A stretch of 64,000 bases of DNA from Amborella trichopoda. Its lineage: Eukaryota > Streptophyta > Magnoliopsida > Amborellales > Amborellaceae. The notes beneath the pieces are model-generated. The model was not told the DNA's origin. It searched no databases and saw nothing but the letters and a program-made list of their open reading frames with translations. Below, one piece after another: positions 33,480 through 44,634 of this stretch (position 1 is its first letter; every line of letters begins with the position of its first letter). Position numbers and translations under genes: made by a program. The DNA lies in assembly GCF_000471905.2 (NCBI RefSeq), contig NW_006495906.1:2993779-3057778 (forward strand), in the 5' to 3' direction.

Positions 33480-34807
33480 ACTGGTCTCGCTCGAGAAATT
33501 TTGGGGCACGAGCCCTCAAGCCCCTTGCCCCACCTCCTCCGACGATAAGGGTAAACCCTTAACACCCACTGCATGGGCGGCTCTACGACTGACCCCTCAC
33601 AAAAGAACCCTGTCATTGACGGGTACCCCGCCAGTCAAGCACCTCAGGGTGGCCCTCGTGCCGCAGTTCCTCCTCGCTCGGTCATTCCTTGCAAGTGCAC
33701 CACGCCTACGGGTAGTCGAAGGGCGACCCTGCCCACGTTACATAGGGGCGTCGCCAACACTAGCAGCCCTACATATACACTACCCACATGCAGCTTCTAT
33801 ACCAGCTCGCGTGGCCATTCAACCGCGCACACTTACACCTATAATATTCTTGGTTGTCCAACTGTCATAATAATGAATCAGGGCAGGCGATAGCCTACCC
33901 CATCTCCTAGACGCCTCTAGTCGCTTCTGACCCAGGCACAATGCTGGTGGCTCCAATGCCACCCATTCCATTCATGTCAATCCTGCAGCTTGAGGTAGCT
34001 CAATGGCTGACCATCGACAGGCACACGACTTTCGAGACAATCAAGAGCCCTATAAACAAATGCACATGCATGCAGAAGGCCTGAAGGACTCATCAACTAA
34101 ACGGGCAGGTATCACACATACCCTTCCCCTCACCCCACGAGGGGTTGGTCCCGCGGCCACCCCAAACACCACTCTGGTCCGCACACAAACATGCAGGTCC
34201 AAGAATATTGCTGCAAAGAAGGACTGATGTTCGTTGCTCCGCCCACTGCTTCCGTGCCACCTACTACATGGTGCTCGAAGAAGTTCCCTTCGAGCACCAT
34301 CCTCTCCACTTCTCGCTCCATGTTGCCACAAGTCAGCCCTCAGTGCGAGATCATAGAGGAGAGGATGCCATTAGCGACTACTGGCCACTCCATCCCCCCT
34401 GCTGGTGGCCCTCAGCCACCATTGTCGCTTGCAAAGCCTCTTCTTCCCAGATATTTCACTTTGCCCGAACTCACTGACTTTGCTTGCGCATCAGTAGAGA
34501 GGGCCTACCAAAAAGGAGATGGGGGCCATATCCAGTTTTGGAGAAAGGCTCATCGAAACTTGTGGTACAAACAGGCGAAGTGTATTGAGTTGCCGCTCCT
34601 ACAAAGAGGGGTGGGGGCCGCCACCTTCCGGGATCTCCCTAAACATAACAGATTCAGGTCGTTGCGTGACATATGGGGGGCGAGGTTGACAATGCCACCA
34701 CTGCTTCACCATCAAGACATGGAGCGCGGCGTCTAGCCCATCCGACCCACGGCCCCAAGGCCATCTCGAGCTAATTCGATCTAGGACGCGCCTCAGAGAC
34801 CCTCGAT
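33480..34807 (+). pseudogene. Fragment E: Tat-like gag N-terminal region
   Basis: Short plus-strand frames (33463-33870 and 34191-34736) resemble the gag N-terminal half of C. TGGTGCTCGAAGAAGTTCCC (34269) lines up with TGGTACTCGAAGAATTTTTC of C (41137), and further on FWRKAHRNLWYKQ (about 34540-34580) lines up with the FWREVHQSLKFKR-like run of C (about 41378-41420). In better-kept Tat elements this part precedes the central capsid domain and has no known enzyme role. The fragment has no start or LTR that can be tied to it and stops at a TGTAAGGACCC word at 34808. Similarity was judged by eye over short blocks, so the assignment is moderate. Confidence 0.45.
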
Positions 34808-35370
34808 GTAAGGACCCAGGTTTTTTTAGGAATATTAGAGAAGCCATCGTGCATCCATGAGGAAGCCACCACGGGCGACGCTACCGAGCTTGATGCTGCC
34901 GCACGCGATGCTGCCAAGCACGTTGCTGCTGAGCGTGTTGCTGCCCCCCGCGACGCTACCGAGCGCATTGCTGCCGCGCTCGACGCTACCAAGTGCGTTG
35001 CTGTTGTGCGTGATGTTGCCGAGCATGATGCTGCCACACGTGACACTGCTGAGCATGTTTATGCCTTGCGCGATGCTGCCGAGCGCGTTGCTACCGCGTG
35101 CGATGCTGCCGAGCGAGTTGCTGCCGCGCGCGACACTACTGAGTGCGATAGCTCGGGGGGGGGGGGGACTTCTTCTTCTCTCTCTCATGATTGCTTGCAT
35201 TCCTCTTGTGTGCCACGTGGTACTTGCATGCCCCTCTTAGTTTCCATTTGTTATTGCTTGGTGCTACCCCCTCTCTTTGCCTATTTAAGCCCCCAGTTTC
35301 ACCTCCCTCCAAGTGTTTGCTCTCTCTCGCCCAAGCCCTTCCTCTTTAAACTTAAGACCTATGAAGTCCT
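34808..35370 (+). other. Alanine-rich 24-bp repeat block and LTR-like sequence
   Basis: It starts TGTAAGGACCC, like the LTR start of T. From 34858 to 35150 there are about twelve diverged 24-bp units of GCGATGCTGCCGAGCGCGTT plus GCTG. One frame (open from before 35006 to 35374) reads as DAAERVAA repeats and looks helical. A run of 13 G follows, then CTATTTAAGCCCCCAG (35280), a promoter-like TTTAA site, and pyrimidine-rich sequence. It could be a short LTR, a gag coiled-coil repeat or a gene fragment carried by an element. No target duplication was found. Confidence 0.4.
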
Positions 35371-37009
35371 GTAAGGTCGGCAGTGGATGAAGGGGCTTGA
35401 GAAATTCTTCCTTGATTGGCGGCTGAGGAATATGACTCCTTCGACGAGCTGATCTAGATGCTTGTCTCCTTCTGGATTCCTTGGGAGGTGTTTGGTCTGT
35501 CCTATCAGGCTAATAAGTAACCCTAGCTTGGTGGTCACGCTTCAGGGACTTGAGCCTACTTCGTCCATGGTAGACTTCCCAAGGCTGAGAAGGCGAGGGC
35601 TCTGAAGGGTCTAGAGTATCCTCATAGGGGACTTGTGGTGGGATTTCCTCTTGGATGGGAGTGATGTCTTGGAAGCGTCCTAGGAGAATGGCACAAACAA
35701 TGTGGCACTTCTGTACCTTCTCCATGACTACAGCTTCGAACCCCGAGCATTCCATCAGCTCATGGTTGCATACCTGGTGATATGGGCACCAGAGATTTCT
35801 GTACCCTGGGTAAGACGCCTAGGTTGCCTGGCGAGCTTGGGAGTGACAAGATCCTGTTGGAGCATCGCCTCGAAGAGGGCCTGTAGAGAGTCTAGCGTGC
35901 TTTCATGGGCTTGTATTGGGAGGTCTTCTTGCATGGTGGAGCAGGGACTTGAGAGTGTTGCTCCGGGTTAACATGAACTTCTTGGTGATGCTGCATCTTC
36001 TTTGCCAAGAGCATATGGAAGCCAGTACATTCGCTCAGGTCATGGCCTAGTATCAGATGATACAGACACCATAGGTTCTTAGTTCCTAGAGGGAGGAACT
36101 TGGGCTGCCATGTCATCTTCAGCGTGATGAGACCTTCTCCGAGCATTACAACGAATACTGTACGGAGGATGGTAGTTGCCTCATCATCCTCTTGGATTGT
36201 CAGTATGTGGGATGCCTCAGTTGACCTAAATGCTTTCTTTAGCTATTCGAGCTTTATTTGGCCCTTGTTAGTAAGGGCTTCAATAATGTCTTTGATCGTA
36301 TAACACTCTTGAGTGGGGTGGCCTACTCTCCTGTGATGGCACAATATCTCTTGCACGTCTCCTGTCCAGCCTTCTCTGGAGATTTGACCTCCGACAGCTG
36401 GATCATATTCTGCTCTAGTAGTAACCGAAGCAGCACAGGAACCCACTCCTTCTCGAAGGGGTACACCTTGCTCTGGTCCTGGATCCAGTAGTCGCTTTGA
36501 TTTATAGTTTTGGGGGGCGGGAACCTATTATAGGACTGTTGCTGCTTGCCTCTAGCCAGAGGTGTGGTCTGTGCCTTGGATGTGAGTACCCGGTTGGAGA
36601 GGTCCAAGGTTTGTAGGGCCGATTTCTTAGTGTCAGTCAGGGTGACATCGGCACTAATCACCCCTTTTTACTGGTTGCCCCGATTATTGGAGCGAGAATT
36701 GCCATTGCCCCGACCATTTCCTGAGCTAGGGAGCTGCTGACGAGATCCATCATGGTGCTTGGATAGACTTTCTATACGAACCGCTTTAGAGATGAGCTCT
36801 GACATGGAGGCTGGATTGGAAGCCTCAACATGCAGGGCGATCTCAGGCTGCATATTTCGTATGCAGGTTGAACTGCTTCTCTTTCAGTCATGGGAGTGGC
36901 ATGATAGGTTGCCAACTCTCTCCATCGGGCGATGAACTTGTCGACTGGCTCACTAGGCTCTTGAGTCAGAGTGAGGAGCTAGATGGTTTCCACGTTTCCC
37001 TGGACTTCA
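35370..37009 (-). pseudogene. Fragment B: antisense Tat-like gag C-terminal region
   Basis: On the minus strand, from 37009 downward, the order matches C gag. The end of the capsid domain comes first (PEIALHVEASNPASM, about 36805-36850). A Gly/Asn/Arg-rich linker follows (36668-36740), then KVYPFEKEWVPVLLRLLLEQ (about 36430-36490), and a Cys-His motif where RYC...H..VGHPTQEC is split between two frames (36323-36446). A second motif, WCLYHLILGHDLSECTGFH, lies near 36000-36070, then SQPWEVYHGRSRLKSLKR (35540-35600). Comparison with C shows at least two shifts. C inserted at 37010, so the gag start of B is expected beyond C and is outside the window. Confidence 0.8.
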
Positions 37010-38191
37010 TGTTTTTTGAATGCATTTTTGCAGCACCTTGGTCCCTGATTGGGAATAAAGAGGAAGAGGGCTAATAAAGCCTACAAAACAGTGGAAATTC
37101 TGATAGTCTCATAATTGCTCCAGAATTGGTCAAGATCATCATCAGCACTCCAAAAGTCCACCTGCCAGGTTTCATTGCGGTCAGATATGTAAAGGCAGTG
37201 AACACAAATAAACAATTTTGGAAAAATTGACCGCTGGCACCCTAAAATAGACCCTATAACTGAAAATACATTTTTGGTATGTCAAACAGCTGGGAGACCA
37301 TTGCCATTGGATCCGACATAGTCGAAAACCCCTATGGGTCAAGTTTCAGCTTAATCGGACAATCCAGGACAAATTTACGAACAAAACATTAAAATAGGAG
37401 GGGCCGCACATTATTCCCGTGTGGCCTTATTGCACCAAAACACCATTAAAGGTGGCTATTTTTCAGTCATGGGCAGTGAACTTCGAGGCCTATATCTCAC
37501 TCGTTTCAAGTCAAATCGTGCTCAAATTTGGTGAGCATGTTCGTCTCGTCAAGACGAGCGATTCGACAGGTGGTACACCCCGTGATGATGTCCGAGTAGG
37601 GAGAAAAACTAGAGAGAAGTTGCTGATCCGTGAAAGAAGTTGCAGAAAATTCAGCAGCAGTACGCCCCACTCCGGATGCACGACGCTCATTTACCCAATC
37701 GACATGAAACCAATTGCATTATATGCGTAAGGTCTGAAGCTATCTCTGGTCCGAACCCCACTTATGATGAACTGTTGGATTTCACACATGCAGGCATCGA
37801 AGCTATTGTAAATTCCAAGATTCTGGCAAAAAAATGCAAGACGACAAAATCTTCATCCAGACATGAAATCAAGCTGCGTTTGTTGCAACGTGATCATGAT
37901 GGCATGCTCAATATGATTCAGCGAAAAAATCACGAAGAAACATCATGGAATGAGCACACAGATCCAAAGTTCTCAAGATTCAAGCAAATTTCAAGTCTCA
38001 TGATTGTGGCTCAAAAACACGATCTATCACTCAAAGTTGGTATCAAATCGGTCACCATGCCGAGCCCTACAAGAGAATAATTATCTTTCGATCAAACGTG
38101 CATTAAAACAACTCCGGATCAGTCATAAAAGATCACGCAAGTTCTCGGGCAGCAGTAGTGACTGTTCCAAAATTCCACACATTGTTCGGCA

Positions 38192-38314
38192 GGGGCAAAA
38201 CAATCCTTTTGTACCCATTTTTAGAATTTATTTTAATTCAATTAAATTGTAATTATCTTCAATTTTAGGTAGTTTTTTGGCATCCACCCATGTGTGGGCC
38301 TATTTCTATATAAG
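38192..38314 (+). promoter_or_regulatory. LTR C promoter block: decayed hairpin plus TATA box
   Basis: GGGGCAAAA and TTTTGTACCC (38192-38216) are a weakened form of the A stem. CATCCACCC follows at 38280, and TATATAAG at 38307-38314 is followed by CATGCAAAACC. Confidence 0.5.
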
Positions 38315-38679
38315 CATGCAAAACCAAATTGTAAACAAGAACACAATACCTTGAGTTCATTCTTCAATCAATCGATAAAGACTTCAGTTTTACTTAAGCT
38401 CGTGGGTGCATCTTGAAGAGAGAGAGAGGAGAGAGAAGAAAAGGGCTGGTACCCTTCAGTAAAGTAATTTTCTCTCTCTTCCTGTCTTTCTCTCTCCTCC
38501 TTTCTTCTCTCGCCTCCCCTCTTTTTCTCTCTCTTCTTCTCGCCTCTATGTCTTTCTTTTTCTCTTTCTCTTTTTTTCATCTCTATCTCTTCTTCGTGGC
38601 TCTCTCTTTTCCTCTCTCTCTTCTTCTCGTCTCCATCTCTTTCTTTCCCTCTTTTCTTTTGACACAATCTGTGATGCTC

Positions 38680-39340
38680 AGCATCCACTGTGTCTTTCTT
38701 TCACTTCTTCTTCCAACCCAGTCGGCGATGCTCAACATCGACAGTGTATTTTTTTTCTCTTCTTCCAACCCAGTCGGCGATGCTCAGCGTCAACTGTGTC
38801 TTTCTTTCTCTTCTTCTTTCAACCTAGTCAGCGATGCTCAACGTCGACTTTGTCTTTCTTTATCTTCTTCTTCCAACCGAGTCGGCGATGCTCAACGTCG
38901 ACTGTGTCTTTCTTTCTCTTCTTCTTCCAGCCCAGTCGGTGATGCTCAGCGTCGACTGTGTCTTTCTTTCTCTTCTTCTTCCAACCTAGTTGGTGATGCT
39001 CAACGTTGACTGTGTCTTTCTTTCTCTTCTTCTTCCAACTCAGTCGGTGATGCTCAACGTCATTTGTGTCTTTCTTTCTCTTCTTCTTCCAACCCAGTCG
39101 GCGATGATCAGTGCTGACTATGTCTTTCTCTCTCTTCTCTTTCCAACTCAATGAGCGATGATAAGCGTCGACTGTGTCTTTCTCTCTCGGCTCTTTCGAA
39201 CACAGCCAGCCATGCTCAGTGCTGACTGTGTCTTTCTCTCTCGTCTCTTTCCAACACAATCGACCATGCCCAGCGTCGACTGTGTCTTTCTTTCTCTATT
39301 TCTTCCAACACAGCCGGCGACGCTTAGAGCCGATTGTGTC
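38680..39340 (+). repeat. 57-60 bp GTCGAC minisatellite in LTR C
   Basis: About eleven units each contain CCAACCCAGTCGGCGATGCT, CAGCGTCGACTGTGTC, then TTTCTTTCTCTTCTTC. The GTCGGCGATGCTCAGCGTCGAC segment is partly self-complementary. Frames on both strands are repeat artefacts. Confidence 0.88.
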
Positions 39341-40140
39341 TTTCTCCCTCCTCTCTCCTTCTTCCTCTCTTCTCTCACACCCTTCTCGTTCTTTCTTTCT
39401 CTTCCTATCTTTCTTTCTCTTCCTTTATTATTATCTTACTCTTACCCTCTCTTTACGATTTCATCTCTTTTCTTTCACTTGATTAAGAGGGGTCGAGATT
39501 AGCCTTTCATGGTGACCCTGTCGTCTAGCTGTAATGTTGTTTGTGCCAGAATTACTATGGCCGCTTTATTGCCACGACAGACTAACCATTGTGTCTAGCT
39601 AGTCAGTATCGGTATTGACGTCTACTAATAACTTTGTTAAGCCGGTTTGAGTAACCAACCCCATTTTACTGCCACATCAGGCTAATTTCCTACCAGCTTA
39701 GTCATTGTGTTGATCTCCTCGACTGGTCAAATTCTTCTCTCCCTCATTCTTCTTCTTTTATCCTTATAAACGTACACGCCCGCGTGAGTTCATTAGAGAG
39801 ACAAGGTGAGGTTTGTTGACCCACCTGTTTTATAATATTTTCCATATGTGTGTGATTATAGAAAATAGGAGAATACAAGCCAAGGGAGGCGATTCCGAAC
39901 TAGTTTTATTACTGGGGGGCTTTTTTCGTGATCCAAGAGGGTGCCCATGTGAGCCAACCAAGTAAGTCCAGAACCCACCTTAAATTCCTCTCTCATTGGT
40001 TGGTAATACCTGCCCTTATTCTCGAACAAGGTTCCCGAGAGAGCAATCTCAAACGTCCAGGGTCTCCCTCGAAACCTGAGAAGCATGCCGTTCGATCATC
40101 CAAAAGATCCAGAGGGCGAGATTGAGGCACCTAACCAGCT

Positions 40141-40158
40141 TGGCGACTCCAATTGGGA
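40141..40158 (+). other. Primer binding site of element C
   Basis: TGGCGACTCCAATTGGGA begins three bases after the 5' LTR. It is the counterpart of the A site at 5923-5940, with two or three differences in its second half. Confidence 0.7.
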
Positions 40159-40950
40159 GTTACTACCCCTTGGTCGGATCGTTCCTTTTTGGCCAGTTTC
40201 TTCTTTTATTATCTGCTCTTATTACCTTTTCACACATCACTTATAGCTTGCGGGTTCTGCAACCCATTCATCCTGATATGGGATTTTCTTATCCCTGCAT
40301 TCGTGAGTGTCCCTAAGGGACAAGTTCCTCCAACTTCGTTCCCGACCATCCTTTTGAGCAAAGACCTCTTTTCTAGCTCTCAGGTCTTAACCCGAACCGG
40401 TGTGAGGTGGTACTTAAAGGTCCCTCACTCCCCATCTTCTCGCTCTGGTGACCAAGGCGCCCTGCATTGGTAGCACGTCTATTGCCACATATAACATGCA
40501 CCTAGCCACTGACAAGTCACTTGTTGGTCTTATTTTTGAGGTACACTGGAAGGCTGCCCAGTCCCTTTATGCAAAAGACAAGCAGGTTTCCATTGTGTCT
40601 GTGGGTCGCTGCGAGGCTACCCCTCACATTCCTGCATCACCAATAGTCTCTATCCCTAGAGGCTCAACACATAGAGGCAGAGACCGTGGCGCCTCCATCT
40701 CTTGCACACACCACGAGGCTTGTGGGTCACCCACTCGAGCCACACTTCAGGGCAACCCTTATGCTACCTCTAGTCTGTGTTCAGGATCGAACCTTCCAAG
40801 GCCAGGTCCTACGCACACTGCTCACACGCATCTCACCGCTTGGGGCAACGCCGTCATTGTGCCAACTCAAGTACATAGGAGACGACCTTCTAGTCCATGC
40901 AAGTGCACCTTGTAAGGGGCACGCCTCCACTTATTCTCTTACGGACACTT
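40159..40950 (+). other. Element C leader region
   Basis: It is open in short overlapping frames (40153-40473, 40448-40915 and 40686-40973) with no known domain. Words such as GGGCAACCC and CCATGCAAGTGCACC recall the leaders of A and E. It is probably leader passing into gag, and no start codon stands out. Confidence 0.4.
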
Positions 40951-43622
40951 GCTCGCAGTTCTCGGCCTCCTAAGGCCAAACCACTTGCTCGAGCCCAGTC
41001 TGACCCCAAGTCACCCGTGACCCTTCTTCACGAGGCGCACACTCGTCGCCGTCATGGACAGCCTCTCGCCCTCGACTCAGGCCTCCTTACGAGTCAACCC
41101 TGCCCTTGCTTGCTCCTCCTTCTTCGAGCAAGCAACTCCAGCCTTGGTACTCGAAGAATTTTTCTAAGAGTACCATTCTAAATCAGCCCTGTCATTTTGG
41201 TCGTGTCTCTGGAGCCCACAAGAGAGCTCGGGGCAATGACTTGATGAAAGATCGAGTCCTTCATCCTCCCCGGCCCAAGATCTTTCCAGTTCCTGGCCCT
41301 CATCCTTTGTCGCACCTGATGAAAACCGCTTTATCTTGTTCAAGAAGAGCTGACCAGCTGCAGTCCCGATCATAGTTTTGGCGCGAGGTCCATCAAAGCC
41401 TCAAATTTAAGCGTGATAGAGGTCTGTGAATTCTGACCAAGGAAGTGGCCAAGGTAGTCGGAACAATTGGCTCTGATGACCCTCTTCCCTTGAACCCCTT
41501 CTACCCTCTTCATATGACGAATCCTAAAAAAATCTCCATGAGCCTTGCATTGTGGTTAGTGTCGTAGAAGATGACCCAGTCACCCAGCAGCCACGGTCCC
41601 AAGACCATCGAAAACCGGACCTCACGTGATCGACATACAAGAGCCAAGCCCAGTTGGGGCATGCTGCCCCCTTGTTGACCGATGTACCGCGCATGACCCG
41701 TCAAGTTCGCAAGCCCTCAACCATAACTAAGGCTGACCTCCCTCGGGAAATAGTCAGTGTAATGGTTGTGAGCGAGCCTGATGACTCACAAGAAGAGTGC
41801 ACGAACAAGTTTGAGGATATGGTGTGCGCCATGATGGAGAAGATCGATCGCATAGACGTCATGCGCCAATCAACTAACCATGAGGTCAATTCCCATCACT
41901 TTGATGGTGCATCTTCAAGGGAGCCTCTACCCTATGCTTCACAGGACAATTCTGTCCCTCATCCCGTCTCTCAGGCAGACATTGATGCTATAGTAACCCA
42001 TAGCCTAAAGAATAGACAAATTCTGGGGATTCAGGGCGCAACGCCTTATTAGAGACCTGACCCTTCATATATTGACGAGGTCCCGTTTCCTTCAGATTAC
42101 AAGAAAGGGAAGTTTCCTCTATTCAGCAGGACCACATCCCCGAACCAGCATATCGCCCACTTTTAGGCAGCATGTCGACAAACAATACCTAACGGGAGAC
42201 TTCTTCTTCGTTAGTTTGATGAAACCCTTGACGGCTCAGCCTTTCAGTGGTAGGCATGACTCCCCCCGAATTCGGTGCACGCATGGGAGGAAATGGAGAA
42301 ACTGTTCTATCAACGCTTTTATGAGGTCGAGAGAGAGGTCCAAACCATTGAACTCCTCACCCTGACTCAAGACCCTGATGAGCCCGTGGACCAATTTATA
42401 TCAAGATGGAGAAATTTAGCCGCTCGCCATCCCAATCCTATGCTTAAAAAAGAAGCAGTTCAGATTTGTGTGTGGAACATGCGACCTGAAATCGCTCTAC
42501 ATGTCGAGGCCTCTAACCTGACTTCTATGTAAGAGCTGATCTCTAAATTAGTCCACATAGAAAGTCTATCACACCACCATGGCGGGTCACGACAACCGTC
42601 TGCAAGCTCAACGAACAACAGGGGCAATGGTAGCTCTCGGAACAACACTGGGGCAGCCAACAAAAAGGAGTAATCAGTGTGGCTGTCACGGTCGCTGATC
42701 CAAAGAAGGCTCCCTCTCAAACTTTGGACCTCTCCAAAGGGGTGAGCACATCAAAGACAACGCCTCAGGCAGGCAAACAACAACAGTCGTACAACCGAGT
42801 ACCTCTGCTTGCGAATCTTAATCGGGATGATTATTTCACTAGGTATAGGAACAAGGTCTACCCCTTTGAGAAAGAATGGGTCCCTACACTATTCCGATTA
42901 TTATTGGAACAAAATATGATTTGGCTTCCAGAAGCCAAGTTCCCTGAGCAAGCTAGCCTCGACACTCCGGCGAATTATTGTGCTTACCATCGAAGGATCA
43001 ATCATCCCACAGACAACTGTTACACGCTAAAAGATATTATCAAGGCACTGATTCAAAGGGTCAGATAAAGCTTGAGGACTTAAAGAAGGCTTTCGGGGCA
43101 GCAGAAGCCTCCCATGCAATAACTATTCAAGAGGAGGACGAAGCCCCTGATATCCTTCACGCTTTCTTTGTTATAATGCTTCATGAAGGCATAATTACAC
43201 CGAAACATGCAAGGCAGCCTCGACACCTTGTAAAAGGGACCGAGGATCGCTGGTGCCCGTATCACCAGGTATGGGGCTACTACCTGTTTGAATGCACCAG
43301 ATTCCATGATATATTCACAAAGAAAATGAGAAGATATCAGGAGCTTTACAACATCCCAGCAAGTGATCCCCAAGTCATTGCTCCATTAAGGCGAGAGGGG
43401 GACATCTCAACACAAGACTCTCCTAATAATGATTCAGACTCTGCTAAACCCTCGACTTCCCAGCCATGGATAGTCCACCACGGGCGAAATAGACTCAAGT
43501 CCTTAAAACGAGAAGCAGTTCACCAAGCTAGAGCTGTTCACAAGCCTAGAGAGACGAATCAAGTACCACCTCAAAAAACTAAGGGCTGCTCAGAGACACA
43601 AGATAACTCAACCCCCAGTTGA
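40951..43622 (+). pseudogene. Element C gag (Tat type), frameshifted
   Basis: The N-terminal part (40951-42060) has a coiled-coil-like acidic segment (EECTNKFEDMVCAMMEKIDR, about 41788-41847). The central gag domain is at 42275-42530: WEEMEKLFYQRFYEVEREV, DPDEPVDQFISRWRNLAARH and MRPEIALHVEASNL, ended by a stop at 42530. A Gly/Asn-rich linker and a frame change lead to 42679-43068, with KVYPFEKEWVP and the Cys-His motif YCAYHRRINHPTDNC followed by LKDIIKAL. A second shift near 43065 leads to the frame ending at 43622, with WCPYHQVWGYYLFECTRFH and SQPWIVHHGRNRLKSLKRE. Gag builds the particle. B and A keep the same C-terminal motifs. Confidence 0.85.
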
Positions 43623-44634
43623 GCAAAAATTTCTCAGGCCACTTCCCCAACTGCCAACCTTACTAGACTTTGTCCCTGGCACGATCCTCCTTCCTTCTCA
43701 TTAAGAAGAAGTTCCTGCGCCATCTTCCACTCAAAACATGTCCAAATAGGATGGCTACGTTAAAAGCACTCCCCAATGGTCTAAGCATGGGAAAGACCTA
43801 AAAGACCCCCTGCACACGTCCAATGAGGGTGACGACGTTAAAAGCACTCCCCAACGGTCTAAGCATGGGAAAGACCTAAAAGGCCCCTTGCACACGTCCA
43901 ATGAGGGTGACGATGTTAAAAAGCATTCCCCAACGGTTTAAGCATGAGAAAGACCTAAAAGGCCCCCTACACACGTCCAACCCTGGTGATGATGCAAAAA
44001 GCTGTCCAGATTAGTCCGATGAGGGGAACGACCTTAAAATTCCCCCACCTTCTAACCCATCTCCTTCTTCTTCCTCTGTTTCTCATCCTTCCTCTTCTTC
44101 TACAGGTACAACCTTGATATGCTCGGACTTCGAGGCTTTTGACAAAAAACTTGAAGGAACCAACATAAGCAGGACGCATAAGAGACGGCTGAAAAAGACG
44201 CTTGCCCAGGCAATAGGATTCTTAACAGTTGCTAACGCCCTAGCAGCTCGAGCCAAGGCAGAGCCATCTTCTTCAAAGAAGCACAAAAAGTCAAAGCCAA
44301 AGAAACCCTTGTGGCCCCCTGAGCCTGACTTTGAGCAGAGACTGAAAGAGTCAAGGTGGCAAAGTTTTTTTTCTCAAGAAGCGTGCTATATGGTACAGGT
44401 TTATGAAGCACCAGCTAGCACGGGGCAAACATTACAGGCACCCGTGCAAAGGTCGTGTGAGTCATACAAGAACACTTCTCACACCACAATAGCTGAATCT
44501 CTAATCCCCCTTAACTTTCAATATGAGCTCCTACGGATTGATAGGATTTCCACATTTGAGGTTGACCTTTCCGTCCCCTGGTTTCAGAAAGGTGCAGAAA
44601 TCATGACTTTCTCTAGAGCCTTATTGGAGGATAG
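43623..44634 (+). pseudogene. Element C gag-pol linker, protease not seen
   Basis: Positions 43752-43974 are three 78-79 bp units starting ACGTCCAATGAGGGTGACGA, a noncoding-looking insertion with GACCTAAAAGGCCCC words. From 44114 a frame of 217 codons runs to 44767. It is Lys-rich at first (THKRRLKKTLAQAIGF, KKHKKSKPKKP) and later has IAESLIPLNFQYELLRID and FEVDLSVPWFQKGAEIM. Related elements have a segment like this between gag and reverse transcriptase. I cannot find the Asp-Thr/Ser-Gly site of a protease. It may have been lost or overwritten by the repeat. Confidence 0.5.

Larger units (their letters stand above)
37010..40137 (+). repeat. 5' LTR of element C
   Basis: The start (GAATGCATTTTTGCAGCACC and TAAAGAGGAAGAGGGCTAAT) and the end (GAGGCACCTAACCA) match element A. 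The middle differs and is filled by CT-rich sequence and a 57-60 bp array (38680-39340). It is followed by the primer site. It lacks the long AT tract of A. Confidence 0.85.

Noticed and set aside
34857..35240. Met/Leu/Pro-rich 127-codon frame
   Set aside because: It is an alternative reading of the 24-bp repeat. The DAAERVAA frame is at least as open and more protein-like.
38413..39502. Frames in the LTR of C on both strands
   Set aside because: They are explained by the 57-60 bp array and CT tracts.
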